From CAZJAH01 sp964544155 (GTDB lineage: Bacteria; Bacteroidota; Ignavibacteria; Kapaibacteriales; UBA2268), in the NCBI GenBank assembly GCA_964544155.1, contig CAZJAH010000021.1, positions 1 to 50,645 of the forward strand: a stretch of 50,645 nt of DNA, given 5' to 3'. Both the position numbers and the translations under genes were made by a program. Below the pieces are notes generated by a model that saw nothing but the letters and a program-made list of their open reading frames with translations, was not told where the DNA came from and made no database searches. Shown here in pieces: positions 1-7,614 of the stretch. Positions within the stretch are counted from its first letter, which is position 1. Each line of letters starts with the position of its first letter.

Positions 1-56
1 CAGCTCAGGTCGATCAGCTTTACACTAAATACTTCCTCGTAGAATTTCACGGCGCC
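1..56 (-). other. Fragment of a second VOC-family reading frame
   Basis: Reading the minus strand one frame away from the neighbouring VOC gene gives residues GAVKFYEEVFSVKLIDLS running off the window edge. This resembles the first helix and strand of a glyoxalase/VOC protein, where an AVxFYxxVF signature is common. The frame has a stop three codons before GAVKF (66-68) and no plausible start, so the N-terminal strand of this putative domain is missing. It may be the remains of a second VOC gene fused onto the first, a frameshift, or an assembly join. Only 18 codons are visible. Confidence 0.4.
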
Positions 57-349
57 GAGAGAGAGTTAAACAGGTTGCTTTGCAGGCTTTCATCATCGAG
101 GTTTAAACTTAGCTGAATATTGTTGCCTTTTATCACTTTACTTCCTGGCATTGAGTCCGATGCCATTATCCTAACATCGCCGAAAGCCAGGCTGGCATGC
201 ATTATTTTATCCTTATGGCTTTCGGGGATCTCCATCGGGCCATCCCTGAAAGTCTGCCGGTTTAAATCTCCGCCGAAAACGCTTTTATAGAAATCCATTG
301 CTTCCCGGCAATTACCGTCAAATGTAAGATAAACCGCGAATGAGTTCAT
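47..349 (-). CDS. VOC family protein (PhnB-like), C-terminally truncated
   Basis: This is a small soluble protein of the vicinal oxygen chelate superfamily, PhnB-like branch; no substrate can be assigned. The N-terminus carries the family pattern YLTFDGNCREAMDFYKSVFG, followed by KIMHASLAFGD and GNNIQLSLNLDD. The start at 349 is preferred over an ATG twelve bases upstream because GGAGGG lies just before it and PhnB proteins normally begin close to this point. Family members are usually about 135-145 residues. This one stops at 100, in LFNSLSAP, where relatives continue with a Gly-rich loop and a C-terminal TFWG..FGM..DKFG segment. Immediately after the stop, another frame encodes a VOC-like N-terminal segment. 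The gene is therefore probably broken or chimeric. Confidence 0.7.
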   Translation of the reverse strand: MNSFAVYLTFDGNCREAMDFYKSVFGGDLNRQTFRDGPMEIPESHKDKIMHASLAFGDVRIMASDSMPGSKVIKGNNIQLSLNLDDESLQSNLFNSLSAP

Positions 350-351
350 CA

Positions 352-357
352 GGCCCT
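352..357 (-). promoter_or_regulatory. Shine-Dalgarno site of the VOC gene
   Basis: GGAGGG on the minus strand lies two bases before the ATG at 349. It overlaps the upstream in-frame ATG at 361, which it makes unlikely as the start. Confidence 0.5.
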
Positions 358-411
358 CCATTTGTAAAAAAAGTAATAAAACAATAGCTGACCGTTTAAT
401 TGCAAATTAAG

Positions 412-1290
412 TTATTCTAATTCCAAATTTGACCTGTTTATCTGCTTAACCATTCCCAGTATAAAGGTCCTTTCATATTTCGCCAGCTTTATGAAATTAT
501 TCTCTGATCCTGCTATATACATAAAGCTGTCGCTGATATCAAGATTTTGAATTTCCGACATATCCGGCATTTCATTGCCCTGTTGTCTGAGTTTTTGAAT
601 AGTTTTTTCAAGTACCTTCAGAGCAGGCTGCTTTTCAATGGATTGATTTAATCTTAAAATGTAATTTTCGTCAGTTTTTTCTGTTACCAGCTCTAAGGAA
701 GCGGGGAGCGGCTCGCCTCCGTAAAAATTAGGCAGTTGGTTTTGTTGAACCTGCGATCCGCTATCAGGGAATTCAATAGCATAAACGCTATGGAGCATTA
801 TTATTTCTTTCAGAATATCATCTTGCAGGCGGTCGGGATCGTTAATTATCTGCTCCATTTCCTGAATGGTTTCCGTAAGATTGACGGGGCTTTCGGTCTG
901 GGGGGCCAGCTTATCCAGAGCGCTTCTCAGGTTATTGACGATCTCCTCGTGGTTAAGTACCCCGAGCAGCTGCCCTTTGTGATCTGTCATATACTTTATC
1001 TGCAGGCCTCCCACTAGTGACATAATTCCTTTTGCTTCGCTCATAATATTAACGTCAGTAAAAGTCCAGCTCAATGTATAGCCGGATTCATCTTTTGATT
1101 CAACGACTATATCCGCGTTATAGATCACACCGTATGCGTCCAATATAGCGTCGGCTTTATGCTTTTCAGTAATACGGGTTATATTATACCTTAGAGTATC
1201 GCCTATATTCCATTCGGCATCAAGTGTAAATTCCGCCTTCAATGGGAGCATGGCAGTAATAAAAATGGCAAGTAATATCAGATTTTTCAT
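412..1290 (-). CDS. Secreted protein of unknown function
   Basis: I do not recognise this 292-residue protein. It begins with a lysine pair and a hydrophobic stretch ending in LPLKA, a standard signal peptide with probable cleavage after about residue 19 and no lipobox cysteine, so it is probably periplasmic or exported. The mature part starts with a beta-strand-like region (about 20-100) and continues into a charged, helix-prone middle (about 115-240). No catalytic motif was seen. The M15 peptidase gene lies 36 bases upstream on the same strand, so the two may be co-transcribed. The mature N-terminal part resembles in general style other secreted proteins annotated only as domains of unknown function. 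Confidence 0.75.
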   Translation of the reverse strand: MKNLILLAIFITAMLPLKAEFTLDAEWNIGDTLRYNITRITEKHKADAILDAYGVIYNADIVVESKDESGYTLSWTFTDVNIMSEAKGIMSLVGGLQIKYMTDHKGQLLGVLNHEEIVNNLRSALDKLAPQTESPVNLTETIQEMEQIINDPDRLQDDILKEIIMLHSVYAIEFPDSGSQVQQNQLPNFYGGEPLPASLELVTEKTDENYILRLNQSIEKQPALKVLEKTIQKLRQQGNEMPDMSEIQNLDISDSFMYIAGSENNFIKLAKYERTFILGMVKQINRSNLELE

Positions 1291-1326
1291 AATTATTTCA
1301 TATACTATTTATTTTTACAGTTTTAT

Positions 1327-1920
1327 TTATGAATTTTTATCAAAGTGTTGGTAATCTTTTAAACTGTTCCAGTGCCCGCCCCAGCGCCATCCTCTATCGA
1401 GAAATGCTCTGACAATAAAATCATCGTCAACGATGGTTCCGGCCTTAGATTTATTATAGACGGCTCCTGGAGGGGATATTTTTCCATTCTTATAAACCGC
1501 CGGATTTTGAAATGGATTAATATCAATGGCTCTTCCGTACGAATGATTCGACAGCCTTTTGGTGCCGGCTATAAAGCGGTAATTGAAGGCTGAGGTGTTA
1601 TTATCTTTCATTGATTCGTTGTCAGACCAATCGTACATAACTATGGGCAAAACTTTTTTAACCGGAAATTTATTTTCCCTTAATAAGAAGAAGATTTCCT
1701 TTATGTCTTTTTCAAGGGTTTTATGAATTACAAGCTGGCCTTTATGCAGTTTGTTATCAAAAGAATAATAGTAAACATCCGTAAGCACGAGCTCATCGAT
1801 AATTACCTGAGGCGCGTTTGTGCCTTTAATTGCCTCTTCGAATGTCAGATCCGAATCTGTTATCACATCCTGTCCCGTAAATGATAACAAAATTAAACAG
1901 AAAATATAATATATGGCCAT
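1327..1920 (-). CDS. M15-family metallopeptidase (VanY/L-alanyl-D-glutamate type)
   Basis: This is a probable zinc carboxypeptidase or endopeptidase acting on peptidoglycan stem peptides in the periplasm. The family hallmark SNHSYGRAID (residues 124-133) supplies His126 and Asp133 as zinc ligands. The C-terminal WGGHWNSLKDYQHFD supplies His192, the third ligand. A hydrophobic N-terminus (about 1-16) serves as signal peptide or anchor. The protein is 197 residues and appears complete, ending soon after the last His as in short M15 enzymes. AAAGGT lies a few bases before the start. It is upstream of the unknown secreted protein at 412-1290 and divergent from the TPR gene at 2033. Whether it cuts D-Ala-D-Ala or L-Ala-D-Glu bonds cannot be told from the sequence. 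Confidence 0.85.
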   Translation of the reverse strand: MAIYYIFCLILLSFTGQDVITDSDLTFEEAIKGTNAPQVIIDELVLTDVYYYSFDNKLHKGQLVIHKTLEKDIKEIFFLLRENKFPVKKVLPIVMYDWSDNESMKDNNTSAFNYRFIAGTKRLSNHSYGRAIDINPFQNPAVYKNGKISPPGAVYNKSKAGTIVDDDFIVRAFLDRGWRWGGHWNSLKDYQHFDKNS

Positions 1921-1986
1921 ATTTTACCTTTAATTAAAAATTCTTAGTTTCGCTTAAAATAACTGACTCAGATTAAACTATAAATA

Positions 1987-1994
1987 TATTTTTG
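1987..1994 (+). promoter_or_regulatory. Putative -7 element for the TPR gene
   Basis: TATTTTTG matches the Bacteroidota -7 consensus TAnnTTTG at all fixed positions. It lies 16 bases before a mini-ORF ATG at 2010 and 39 bases before the ATG at 2033. No good -33 element was seen about 20 bases upstream, and the region is very AT-rich, so a chance match is possible. Confidence 0.4.
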
Positions 1995-2008
1995 TAATTA
2001 TTTAGTTT

Positions 2009-2048
2009 AATGAAAAATAATAATATAGTTAAATGAAAAATAATAATA
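2009..2048 (+). repeat. 23-base-offset duplication of the TPR gene start
   Basis: The 17-base string AATGAAAAATAATAATA occurs at 2009-2025 and again at 2032-2048. The second copy contains the start codon of the TPR gene. The first makes a complete mini-ORF from ATG 2010 encoding MKNNNIVK, whose stop TGA (2034-2036) overlaps the ATG of the gene (2033-2035). The arrangement looks like a tandem duplication and could couple translation of the two frames. Confidence 0.55.
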
Positions 2049-2932
2049 GCAAAAAAAGCAAAAAAAATCAGAATAAGAAAGCGGATAAATCTCAAAATCT
2101 TTCTCCAAAATTATTCGTTTCACTGGGCGGAGTCGTGTTGTTATTCCTGATATTCTGGTTCTGGCCGTCACAGCCAGTCATAGATCCCTGGAATGAAGCT
2201 GTTATGATGATGGACTCATCCGAAAAAGCTAACGATAAGCAATTAAGCAAAAAGCTGCTTGAAGAAGGCGGCCAAAAACTTTTAAAAATATCTGAAGAGC
2301 ACCCTTACCATGCAAGGATACATTTTTATGCAGGGCGCTATTTTTATTTAACCGGGAAAATCGATTCCGCGGTTAAAAGGCTTAAGAGGAGCATCAAAAT
2401 GGATGAAGGCAGTACTGTTAATCAAATTCGTTTTCAGGCCGAGGATATGCTAATAAAAATACTCATCGAAGAAAGCAATAAAGCCATCGAAAGCGGAAAT
2501 CTGGAAAAAGCTGCTGAACTGGTTGAAAAAGCTTACCGGCAGAATCCGGATAATTATATGGTAATTAACCAAAAGGCAGTGCTCTTCCATAAGAACATGG
2601 AACTAGAAAAGGCTATTACACTTTATGAAAAAACGCTGCGGAAGAAACCCGGATACCTCCCTGCGTCAGATAATCTTACTATCGCTTACCTGCAGACAGC
2701 TTCGAGGAATATGAAAGTTAAGAGATACGATACGGCATCGTTCTTTTTTAATAAAGCTTTAAAACTAAAGCCTGATAACGCTGACGCCTGGAATAATATT
2801 GGTACTATAGCCGGTATGAATGGTAATTACGGCAAGGCTGCTGAATATTTCAGAAAGGCTCTGGAATATCAGCCCGGACATCAAAGAGCTAAAAAAAATT
2901 TGAGAGCGGTTATGAAGCAGTTGAATCAATGA
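2033..2932 (+). CDS. Membrane-anchored tetratricopeptide repeat protein
   Basis: This is a 299-residue scaffold-type protein with no enzymatic motif. The first 25 residues are a Lys/Asn-rich cytoplasmic tail, followed by a transmembrane segment at about 26-44 ending in FWFWP. The remainder is alpha-helical with about five TPR-like units, roughly 92-125, 141-172, 174-206, 209-247 and 249-282. The last, DAWNNIGTIAGMNGNYGKAA, is a canonical TPR. Lysines before the segment suggest an N-in orientation, which places the TPR domain in the periplasm. TPR domains mediate protein-protein contact; the partner is unknown. The gene is convergent with the phosphoesterase at 2943 with only 10 bases between stops. 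The 5' end is duplicated, giving an overlapping mini-ORF. Confidence 0.8.
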   Translation: MKNNNSKKSKKNQNKKADKSQNLSPKLFVSLGGVVLLFLIFWFWPSQPVIDPWNEAVMMMDSSEKANDKQLSKKLLEEGGQKLLKISEEHPYHARIHFYAGRYFYLTGKIDSAVKRLKRSIKMDEGSTVNQIRFQAEDMLIKILIEESNKAIESGNLEKAAELVEKAYRQNPDNYMVINQKAVLFHKNMELEKAITLYEKTLRKKPGYLPASDNLTIAYLQTASRNMKVKRYDTASFFFNKALKLKPDNADAWNNIGTIAGMNGNYGKAAEYFRKALEYQPGHQRAKKNLRAVMKQLNQ

Positions 2933-2942
2933 ATCATAAAGT

Positions 2943-3617
2943 TTAAAAATCCACATTTTCCTTAAAAAACAATTCCCCTGTATTGAGCTCCAAAGCAGCA
3001 AGGTAGCCGAGATTCCGGTAAAAACCGTGATATACGCATCCGGCATCGAGCATTATCCGGTCTGTATTCAGGCTTTCAATAACTGTATTCTTATCCACGG
3101 GTGTATGGCCGACAATAATTCTCTTGCCTCCGATCTTTTCTTTTTCAACAGTTGTGTTTCTTTTCCATACCATCGAGGACTTATCCTGCAAGGGGTCATC
3201 AATACTGAAATTTAGTCCGCCGTGTACCAGTATGTAATTGTCAAGTTCGATGAAGAAATTCAGATTTTTAAAGAAATTAACATATTTCATTGGAAGAGAT
3301 TGTATATATTCGATGCCGAAGCTTTTCAGTGTGTTGACGGCTCCGTTCTGCATCCAAAGCTGAAAATCCTCAATGGAATTAAGTGAATCCAGCAGCATTT
3401 GCTCATGGTTGCCGATCAGGCATTCAAGTTCATAGCCGTTTGCCTGAAGATTCAATATGGTATCAACGACCCCGCATGAATCGGGGCCGCGATCAATATA
3501 ATCCCCGAGCAGGTATATTTTGTCCTCGGTATTAACCCGCAAATTATCATAAAGTAAAGAGTTAAAAGTCTTATTACATCCGTGGATGTCGCCGATAATA
3601 AAAACGCGCGAATTCAT
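2943..3617 (-). CDS. Metallophosphoesterase, PP2A-like serine/threonine phosphatase family
   Basis: This 224-residue cytoplasmic dinuclear-metal phosphoesterase resembles bacterial PrpA/PrpB and lambda phosphatase. The signature motifs occur in order: GDIHG (Asp10, His12), GDYIDRG (Asp39), GNHE (Asn70, His71), VHGG (His132) and VGHTP (His171), a complete metal-binding set. There is no signal peptide. Family members dephosphorylate phosphoproteins or small molecules such as diadenosine tetraphosphate; the substrate here cannot be told. It diverges from gatB with 61 bases between starts. Confidence 0.88.
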   Translation of the reverse strand: MNSRVFIIGDIHGCNKTFNSLLYDNLRVNTEDKIYLLGDYIDRGPDSCGVVDTILNLQANGYELECLIGNHEQMLLDSLNSIEDFQLWMQNGAVNTLKSFGIEYIQSLPMKYVNFFKNLNFFIELDNYILVHGGLNFSIDDPLQDKSSMVWKRNTTVEKEKIGGKRIIVGHTPVDKNTVIESLNTDRIMLDAGCVYHGFYRNLGYLAALELNTGELFFKENVDF

Positions 3618-3678
3618 GTTACTGACTGATTTAATAATAAATCTTAATTAATTCACGAAATAAATAATTCCATATTTC

Positions 3679-5121
3679 ATGGAACTGACAGCTTTAATAG
3701 GCCTTGAGATTCATGCCGTTATAAAAACCGGCAGAAAAATATTCTGCTGCTGCAAAAATGACAGCGACGCTTCTCCAAACACAAATACCTGCCCCGTTTG
3801 CCTTGGCCATGCGGGCGCTTTGCCCGTGTTGAACAGGCAAGCCCTTATCAATGCAATCAAAGCAGGCATGCTATTTAATTCCAAACTAATTAAAAAAAGC
3901 CGCTTCGACAGAAAATCATACTTTTATCCTGACCTTCCCAAAGGGTATCAGATCACTCAGTACGAAAGGCCGCTATACATTGGAGGCGATCTGCAAATAC
4001 AATCAGTTAACGGCCTAAAAACCGTTTCATTAAGAAGGCCGCATATTGAAGAAGATACCGCCAAAAGCTTCGGTAAAAATGGTTTTATCGAACTTGATCA
4101 TAACCGCGCCGGAGTCGGGCTAATCGAGATTGTCACTGAGCCGGACATTAGATCGGGAGAAGAAACCGCAGAGTTCCTCCGCGTGCTCAGGGCTTACTTA
4201 AAAGAAGCGGATATCTGCACTTGCGAAATGGAAAAGGGAGCATTAAGATGCGACGTGAATGTTTCCCTGAATAATGAACAGGGCAGAATAGTGACATTTT
4301 CCGAAATAAAAAACCTTAACAGCATCAGCAACGCCGCTAAGTCTGTTGATCATGAAATAAAAAGGCAAATGGCGGCTTTTAAAGCCGGTAAAGATCTGAC
4401 GAAATATACAATGATGTGGGATGAAAAAAAATCCCGGACAGTGCCCATCAGGATTAAAGAAAACTCCCCCGATTACAGGTATTTTTGTGAGCCTGATTTA
4501 GGAATTATTGACGCAGAAATATTTGATCTGAATGAATTAAATAGAAGACTGCCAAAGAATCCTGCCATTATTGCCGATAAACTTAAGCTAAATTATGGTA
4601 TCAGCCGTAAAGATGCTGTTTATTACAGTGAAAATCCATGGATAAGAGATTTTTTTCTGAATGTAACAGGTTTACTGAACAGTAAAACTGAGATATTAAA
4701 ATTCAACGGCCTGCTACTTTCATGCATAAAAGGGCTGGATGAATTCGATGAAGATAAAACGCGGGATGAATTTATCATACAACAATTTGCTATAATCATT
4801 AATAAGTTAGACGAAGGGGAGATATCTTCTGCTTCTTTCAAAAAGGCAGCCGGGCTTATACTCAGATCAGGAAAAAACGCCGAAGATATAGTCATGGAAA
4901 ATGACCTGCTTCAAATATCAGATATAGCTGAGCTTAGAACAATTGTAGAAGAAATTATCAAAAAGAACGCGAAAGCGCTAAATAAGAAGAGTAAAGGCCA
5001 GCGTAAAACCGCGTCATTACTTGTTGGAGAGGCAATGAAGCATACCCTGGGCAAGGCTGATCCTGAAATACTTATTGAAATAGTACGTGAAAGACTTGAA
5101 TACTTAGACAAAACTAAATAA
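3679..5121 (+). CDS. gatB: Aspartyl/glutamyl-tRNA amidotransferase subunit B
   Basis: GatB is the kinase/transamidase subunit of the GatCAB complex, which converts Glu-tRNA(Gln) or Asp-tRNA(Asn) into the amidated tRNA using ATP and ammonia from GatA. The N-terminus IGLEIHAVIK, the zinc-binding region (CCC at 23-25 and CPVC at 38-41) and the PNTNTCPVCLGHAGALPVLN block are diagnostic. SRFDRKSYFYPDLPKGYQIT and the C-terminal GatB/YqeY tail domain (about 330-478) follow. At 480 residues it is full length. gatA and gatC are not in the window, which is common. No Shine-Dalgarno site precedes the ATG. The E1 gene follows after 30 bases and may be co-transcribed. Confidence 0.96.
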   Translation: MELTALIGLEIHAVIKTGRKIFCCCKNDSDASPNTNTCPVCLGHAGALPVLNRQALINAIKAGMLFNSKLIKKSRFDRKSYFYPDLPKGYQITQYERPLYIGGDLQIQSVNGLKTVSLRRPHIEEDTAKSFGKNGFIELDHNRAGVGLIEIVTEPDIRSGEETAEFLRVLRAYLKEADICTCEMEKGALRCDVNVSLNNEQGRIVTFSEIKNLNSISNAAKSVDHEIKRQMAAFKAGKDLTKYTMMWDEKKSRTVPIRIKENSPDYRYFCEPDLGIIDAEIFDLNELNRRLPKNPAIIADKLKLNYGISRKDAVYYSENPWIRDFFLNVTGLLNSKTEILKFNGLLLSCIKGLDEFDEDKTRDEFIIQQFAIIINKLDEGEISSASFKKAAGLILRSGKNAEDIVMENDLLQISDIAELRTIVEEIIKKNAKALNKKSKGQRKTASLLVGEAMKHTLGKADPEILIEIVRERLEYLDKTK

Positions 5122-5151
5122 AATATTTGTTGTTAAATTTAAGGATATTTG

Positions 5152-7320
5152 ATGGCAAAAGCAAATACTCAAAGGAAAGCAGCGGCCAAAAGAGGCAGGC
5201 CGCCAAAAAATGCCTCAAACGTAAAGACTAACGGAAAAAGCATTCAGACAGTTAAAATGACATACATGGGTAAGGAAGTTGAAGTTGATCTTTACAGTAA
5301 ATTCGACACAAACGGATTCGATAAGGAAACTATAATAGATTGGTACAAGCAGATGCATCTTGGCCGCAGGCTCGATGAAAAGGCAGCTTTGTACCTGAAG
5401 ATGGCCAAGGGATGGTCGTATCATGCTCCCTTTGGCGGTCATGACGGCATTCAGTTTGCCACAGGCAAGATATTCAGGGCTAATAAGGATTATCTGTTTC
5501 CATATTACAGAGATATGATGACTTCACTTGCCGGTGGTATAACAGTGGAGGAGATAATACTTAACGGTCTTAGCAAAGAAACCGACGTGGCAGGCGGCGG
5601 CAGGCACATGAGCAATCACTTTGCCAAACCTTCTATTAATATACAGAACGTATCATCGTGCACAGGCAACCATGCTCAGCATGCTGTAGGTCTGGCCAGA
5701 GCAGTCAGGAAATACAAAGGCGATGAGGTTGTTATCTATTCAGGCGGCGAATCCGCCTGCTCTGAAGGATACTTCTGGGAAGCAATTAACGTAGCTTGCC
5801 TTGAAAAGGTACCTGCAATATTTGTTATCCAGAATAATAAATTCGGCATATCGGTACCATTGATCGACCAGACAGCCAACCAGGTAGTTTCTGATAATTA
5901 CAAAGGCATGAAAGACCTGAAGATCATCGAATGTGACGGGCGGGATCCTTTTGACTCATACAGAGCTATGCAGGAAGCTAAAGAATACGCTCAGTCCGGG
6001 CAGGGGCCTGCAATGGTGCACGCTGACTGCGACAGGATAGGCTCACACTCAAATTCAGACAGGCACGAACTTTACAGAAACCAGGATTCCCTCGCTGAAG
6101 TTAAAAGGCGCGACCCACTCATGCAGTTCAGGTATATTGTATTAAATAACGGCTACCTGACCGAAGAAGAACTTGAAAAGATTGAAGAAGAGAACAAGCA
6201 GATCATTTTTAATGCTGCCGATAAAGCAGAAGCAGCTCCCGATGCAGACGGCAACAGCTATGATCAGTTCATCTTACCCGATCCATATGTTAGCGTTTCG
6301 GACAACCGTGAAAAGGGCCTTGATCCCGACGCGCCTTCGATCTCGTATATAGAGGCAATCAACAAAACCCTGAAAGAAGAATTCCGCAGAAATGAGAACA
6401 CATTTATGTGGGGCCAGGATATAGGCAAAGGCGGAGTGTTCAATGTTGTAAAAGGTATGCCCGAAGAATTTGGTAAGCAGAGAGTTTATAACGCTCCTAT
6501 TGCCGAAGACAATATTGTAGGTACAGCGAACGGTTTTTCCAGGTATAGAGAAGATATCCGCGTGGTAATAGAAGGCGCTGAATTTGCAGACTATTTTTGG
6601 CCTGCAATGGAGCAATACATTGAGCTGAGTCATGAATACTGGCGGACAAAGGGGCAATTTTCCCCTAATGTAACGATACGGCTGGCCAGCGGCGGTTATA
6701 TTCAGGGCGGCCTATACCATTCACAAAATCTGGAGGCATCCCTGGCTCCCATACCCGGTATCAGGATAGTAAACCCGGCCTTCGCTGATGACGCAGTAGG
6801 GCTATTACGCAACAGTATACGCTCAAAAGGGCCGACAATGTTCCTTGAGCCTAAATTTCTTTATAATTTCAAGGCAGCTTCCAGCCCGACACCTCCGGAT
6901 GACTTTGTTATCCCGTTCGGAAAGGCAAAGGTCCGTAGGGAAGGCAGCGATCTGACCGTAGTTACATACGGCACAGCTGTACACATGAGCCTTTTTGCAG
7001 CTGAAAACCTTGCGAAGGAAGGGCTGGATGTTGAAGTAATTGACTTAAGGTCATTGGTACCTCTAGATAAGGAATCAATAATAGAATCTGTTAAGAAAAC
7101 CAATAAGGCTATAGTCGTTCACGAGGATAAAGTTTTTGGAGGATTCGGCGGAGAAATTGTATCGATAATCGCTGAAGAAGCATTTCCTTATCTGGATGCA
7201 CCAGTACGCCGGATCGGTTCAAAGAATGTACCCGTGGGGTTCGCAAAGCAGTATGAGAACGCGACGCTTCCCAGTATAGAAAGCGTTACAGCCGGAATAC
7301 GTAACTTAGCGTCATATTGA
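5152..7320 (+). CDS. 2-oxoacid dehydrogenase E1, alpha-beta fusion (branched-chain type)
   Basis: This is the thiamine-diphosphate-dependent E1 component of a branched-chain or related 2-oxoacid dehydrogenase complex, with both subunits in one 722-residue chain. The alpha half (about 35-375) carries SSCTGNHAQHAVGLARA and the cofactor region GGESACSEG...QNN (about 198-225). Here GGE stands where many E1-alpha proteins have GDG, as in other Bacteroidota fusions. The beta half (about 385-722) carries GQDIGKGGVF, EGAEFADYFWPAMEQ and the C-terminal transketolase domain (VVHEDKVFGGFGGEI). ATG 5152 is preferred over TTG 5149 because AAGGAT (5141-5146) is better spaced from it. A basic N-terminal extension contains an AT-hook-like KRGRPPK (13-19). 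E2 and E3 genes are not nearby. The exact substrate is uncertain. Confidence 0.9.
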   Translation: MAKANTQRKAAAKRGRPPKNASNVKTNGKSIQTVKMTYMGKEVEVDLYSKFDTNGFDKETIIDWYKQMHLGRRLDEKAALYLKMAKGWSYHAPFGGHDGIQFATGKIFRANKDYLFPYYRDMMTSLAGGITVEEIILNGLSKETDVAGGGRHMSNHFAKPSINIQNVSSCTGNHAQHAVGLARAVRKYKGDEVVIYSGGESACSEGYFWEAINVACLEKVPAIFVIQNNKFGISVPLIDQTANQVVSDNYKGMKDLKIIECDGRDPFDSYRAMQEAKEYAQSGQGPAMVHADCDRIGSHSNSDRHELYRNQDSLAEVKRRDPLMQFRYIVLNNGYLTEEELEKIEEENKQIIFNAADKAEAAPDADGNSYDQFILPDPYVSVSDNREKGLDPDAPSISYIEAINKTLKEEFRRNENTFMWGQDIGKGGVFNVVKGMPEEFGKQRVYNAPIAEDNIVGTANGFSRYREDIRVVIEGAEFADYFWPAMEQYIELSHEYWRTKGQFSPNVTIRLASGGYIQGGLYHSQNLEASLAPIPGIRIVNPAFADDAVGLLRNSIRSKGPTMFLEPKFLYNFKAASSPTPPDDFVIPFGKAKVRREGSDLTVVTYGTAVHMSLFAAENLAKEGLDVEVIDLRSLVPLDKESIIESVKKTNKAIVVHEDKVFGGFGGEIVSIIAEEAFPYLDAPVRRIGSKNVPVGFAKQYENATLPSIESVTAGIRNLASY

Positions 7321-7347
7321 TAAATCAGCTACAAAGAGTTAATAAAT

Positions 7348-7379
7348 TGCACAGTGTGTAAAAGATTACACACTGTGCA
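7348..7379. terminator. Perfect 14-bp palindrome after the E1 gene
   Basis: Two perfect 14-base arms (7348-7361 and 7366-7379) face each other across AAGA, 27 bases after the E1 stop. The RNA hairpin would be long and stable and probably ends or protects the upstream transcript. It lacks the following T-run of a classical intrinsic terminator, so an operator or mRNA-stabilising role is also possible. Confidence 0.5.
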
Positions 7380-7451
7380 GAAACTCTTACATAAAAAAAT
7401 CGAGATTTTTCCTTCCTATTTAAGCTTCGGTTAGCTTTCCCTAAATAATTC

Positions 7452-7483
7452 ATTGGAATTCTTTATAATCTGTGTTATCTTTG
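7452..7483 (+). promoter_or_regulatory. Bacteroidota-type promoter of tRNA-Arg
   Basis: TATCTTTG at 7476-7483 matches TAnnTTTG exactly. ATTG at 7452-7455, 20 bases upstream, resembles the -33 element (TTTG/TTG). The mature tRNA begins 23 bases after the -7 element, a usual distance. No terminator was seen between the tRNA and the TPR gene at 7615, so this promoter may serve both. Confidence 0.7.
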
Positions 7484-7505
7484 CAAGCTAAGATAATTAT
7501 ACTTT

Positions 7506-7579
7506 GCGCCCGTAGCTCAATCGGATAGAGCGTTGGATTCCGGTTCCAAAGGTTGGAGGTTCGATTCCTCTCGGGCGTA
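7506..7579 (+). tRNA. tRNA-Arg (anticodon CCG)
   Basis: A complete cloverleaf can be folded. The acceptor GCGCCCG (7506-7512) pairs with CGGGCGT (7572-7578) with a terminal G-U. The D arm is GCTC/GAGC. The anticodon stem TTGGA/TCCAA closes loop TTCCGGT (7538-7544) with anticodon CCG at 7540-7542, reading CGG. A 5-base variable loop and the T arm GGAGG-TTCGATT-CCTCT follow. The discriminator is A7579. The 3' CCA is not encoded and must be added after transcription. Confidence 0.96.
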
Positions 7580-7614
7580 CGATGTTTATTAAATATTAAT
7601 AAATTCAGAGAATT

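Noticed and set aside
5149..5151. TTG start for the E1 gene
   Set aside because: ATG follows directly and is better spaced from AAGGAT; TTG would be too close to it.
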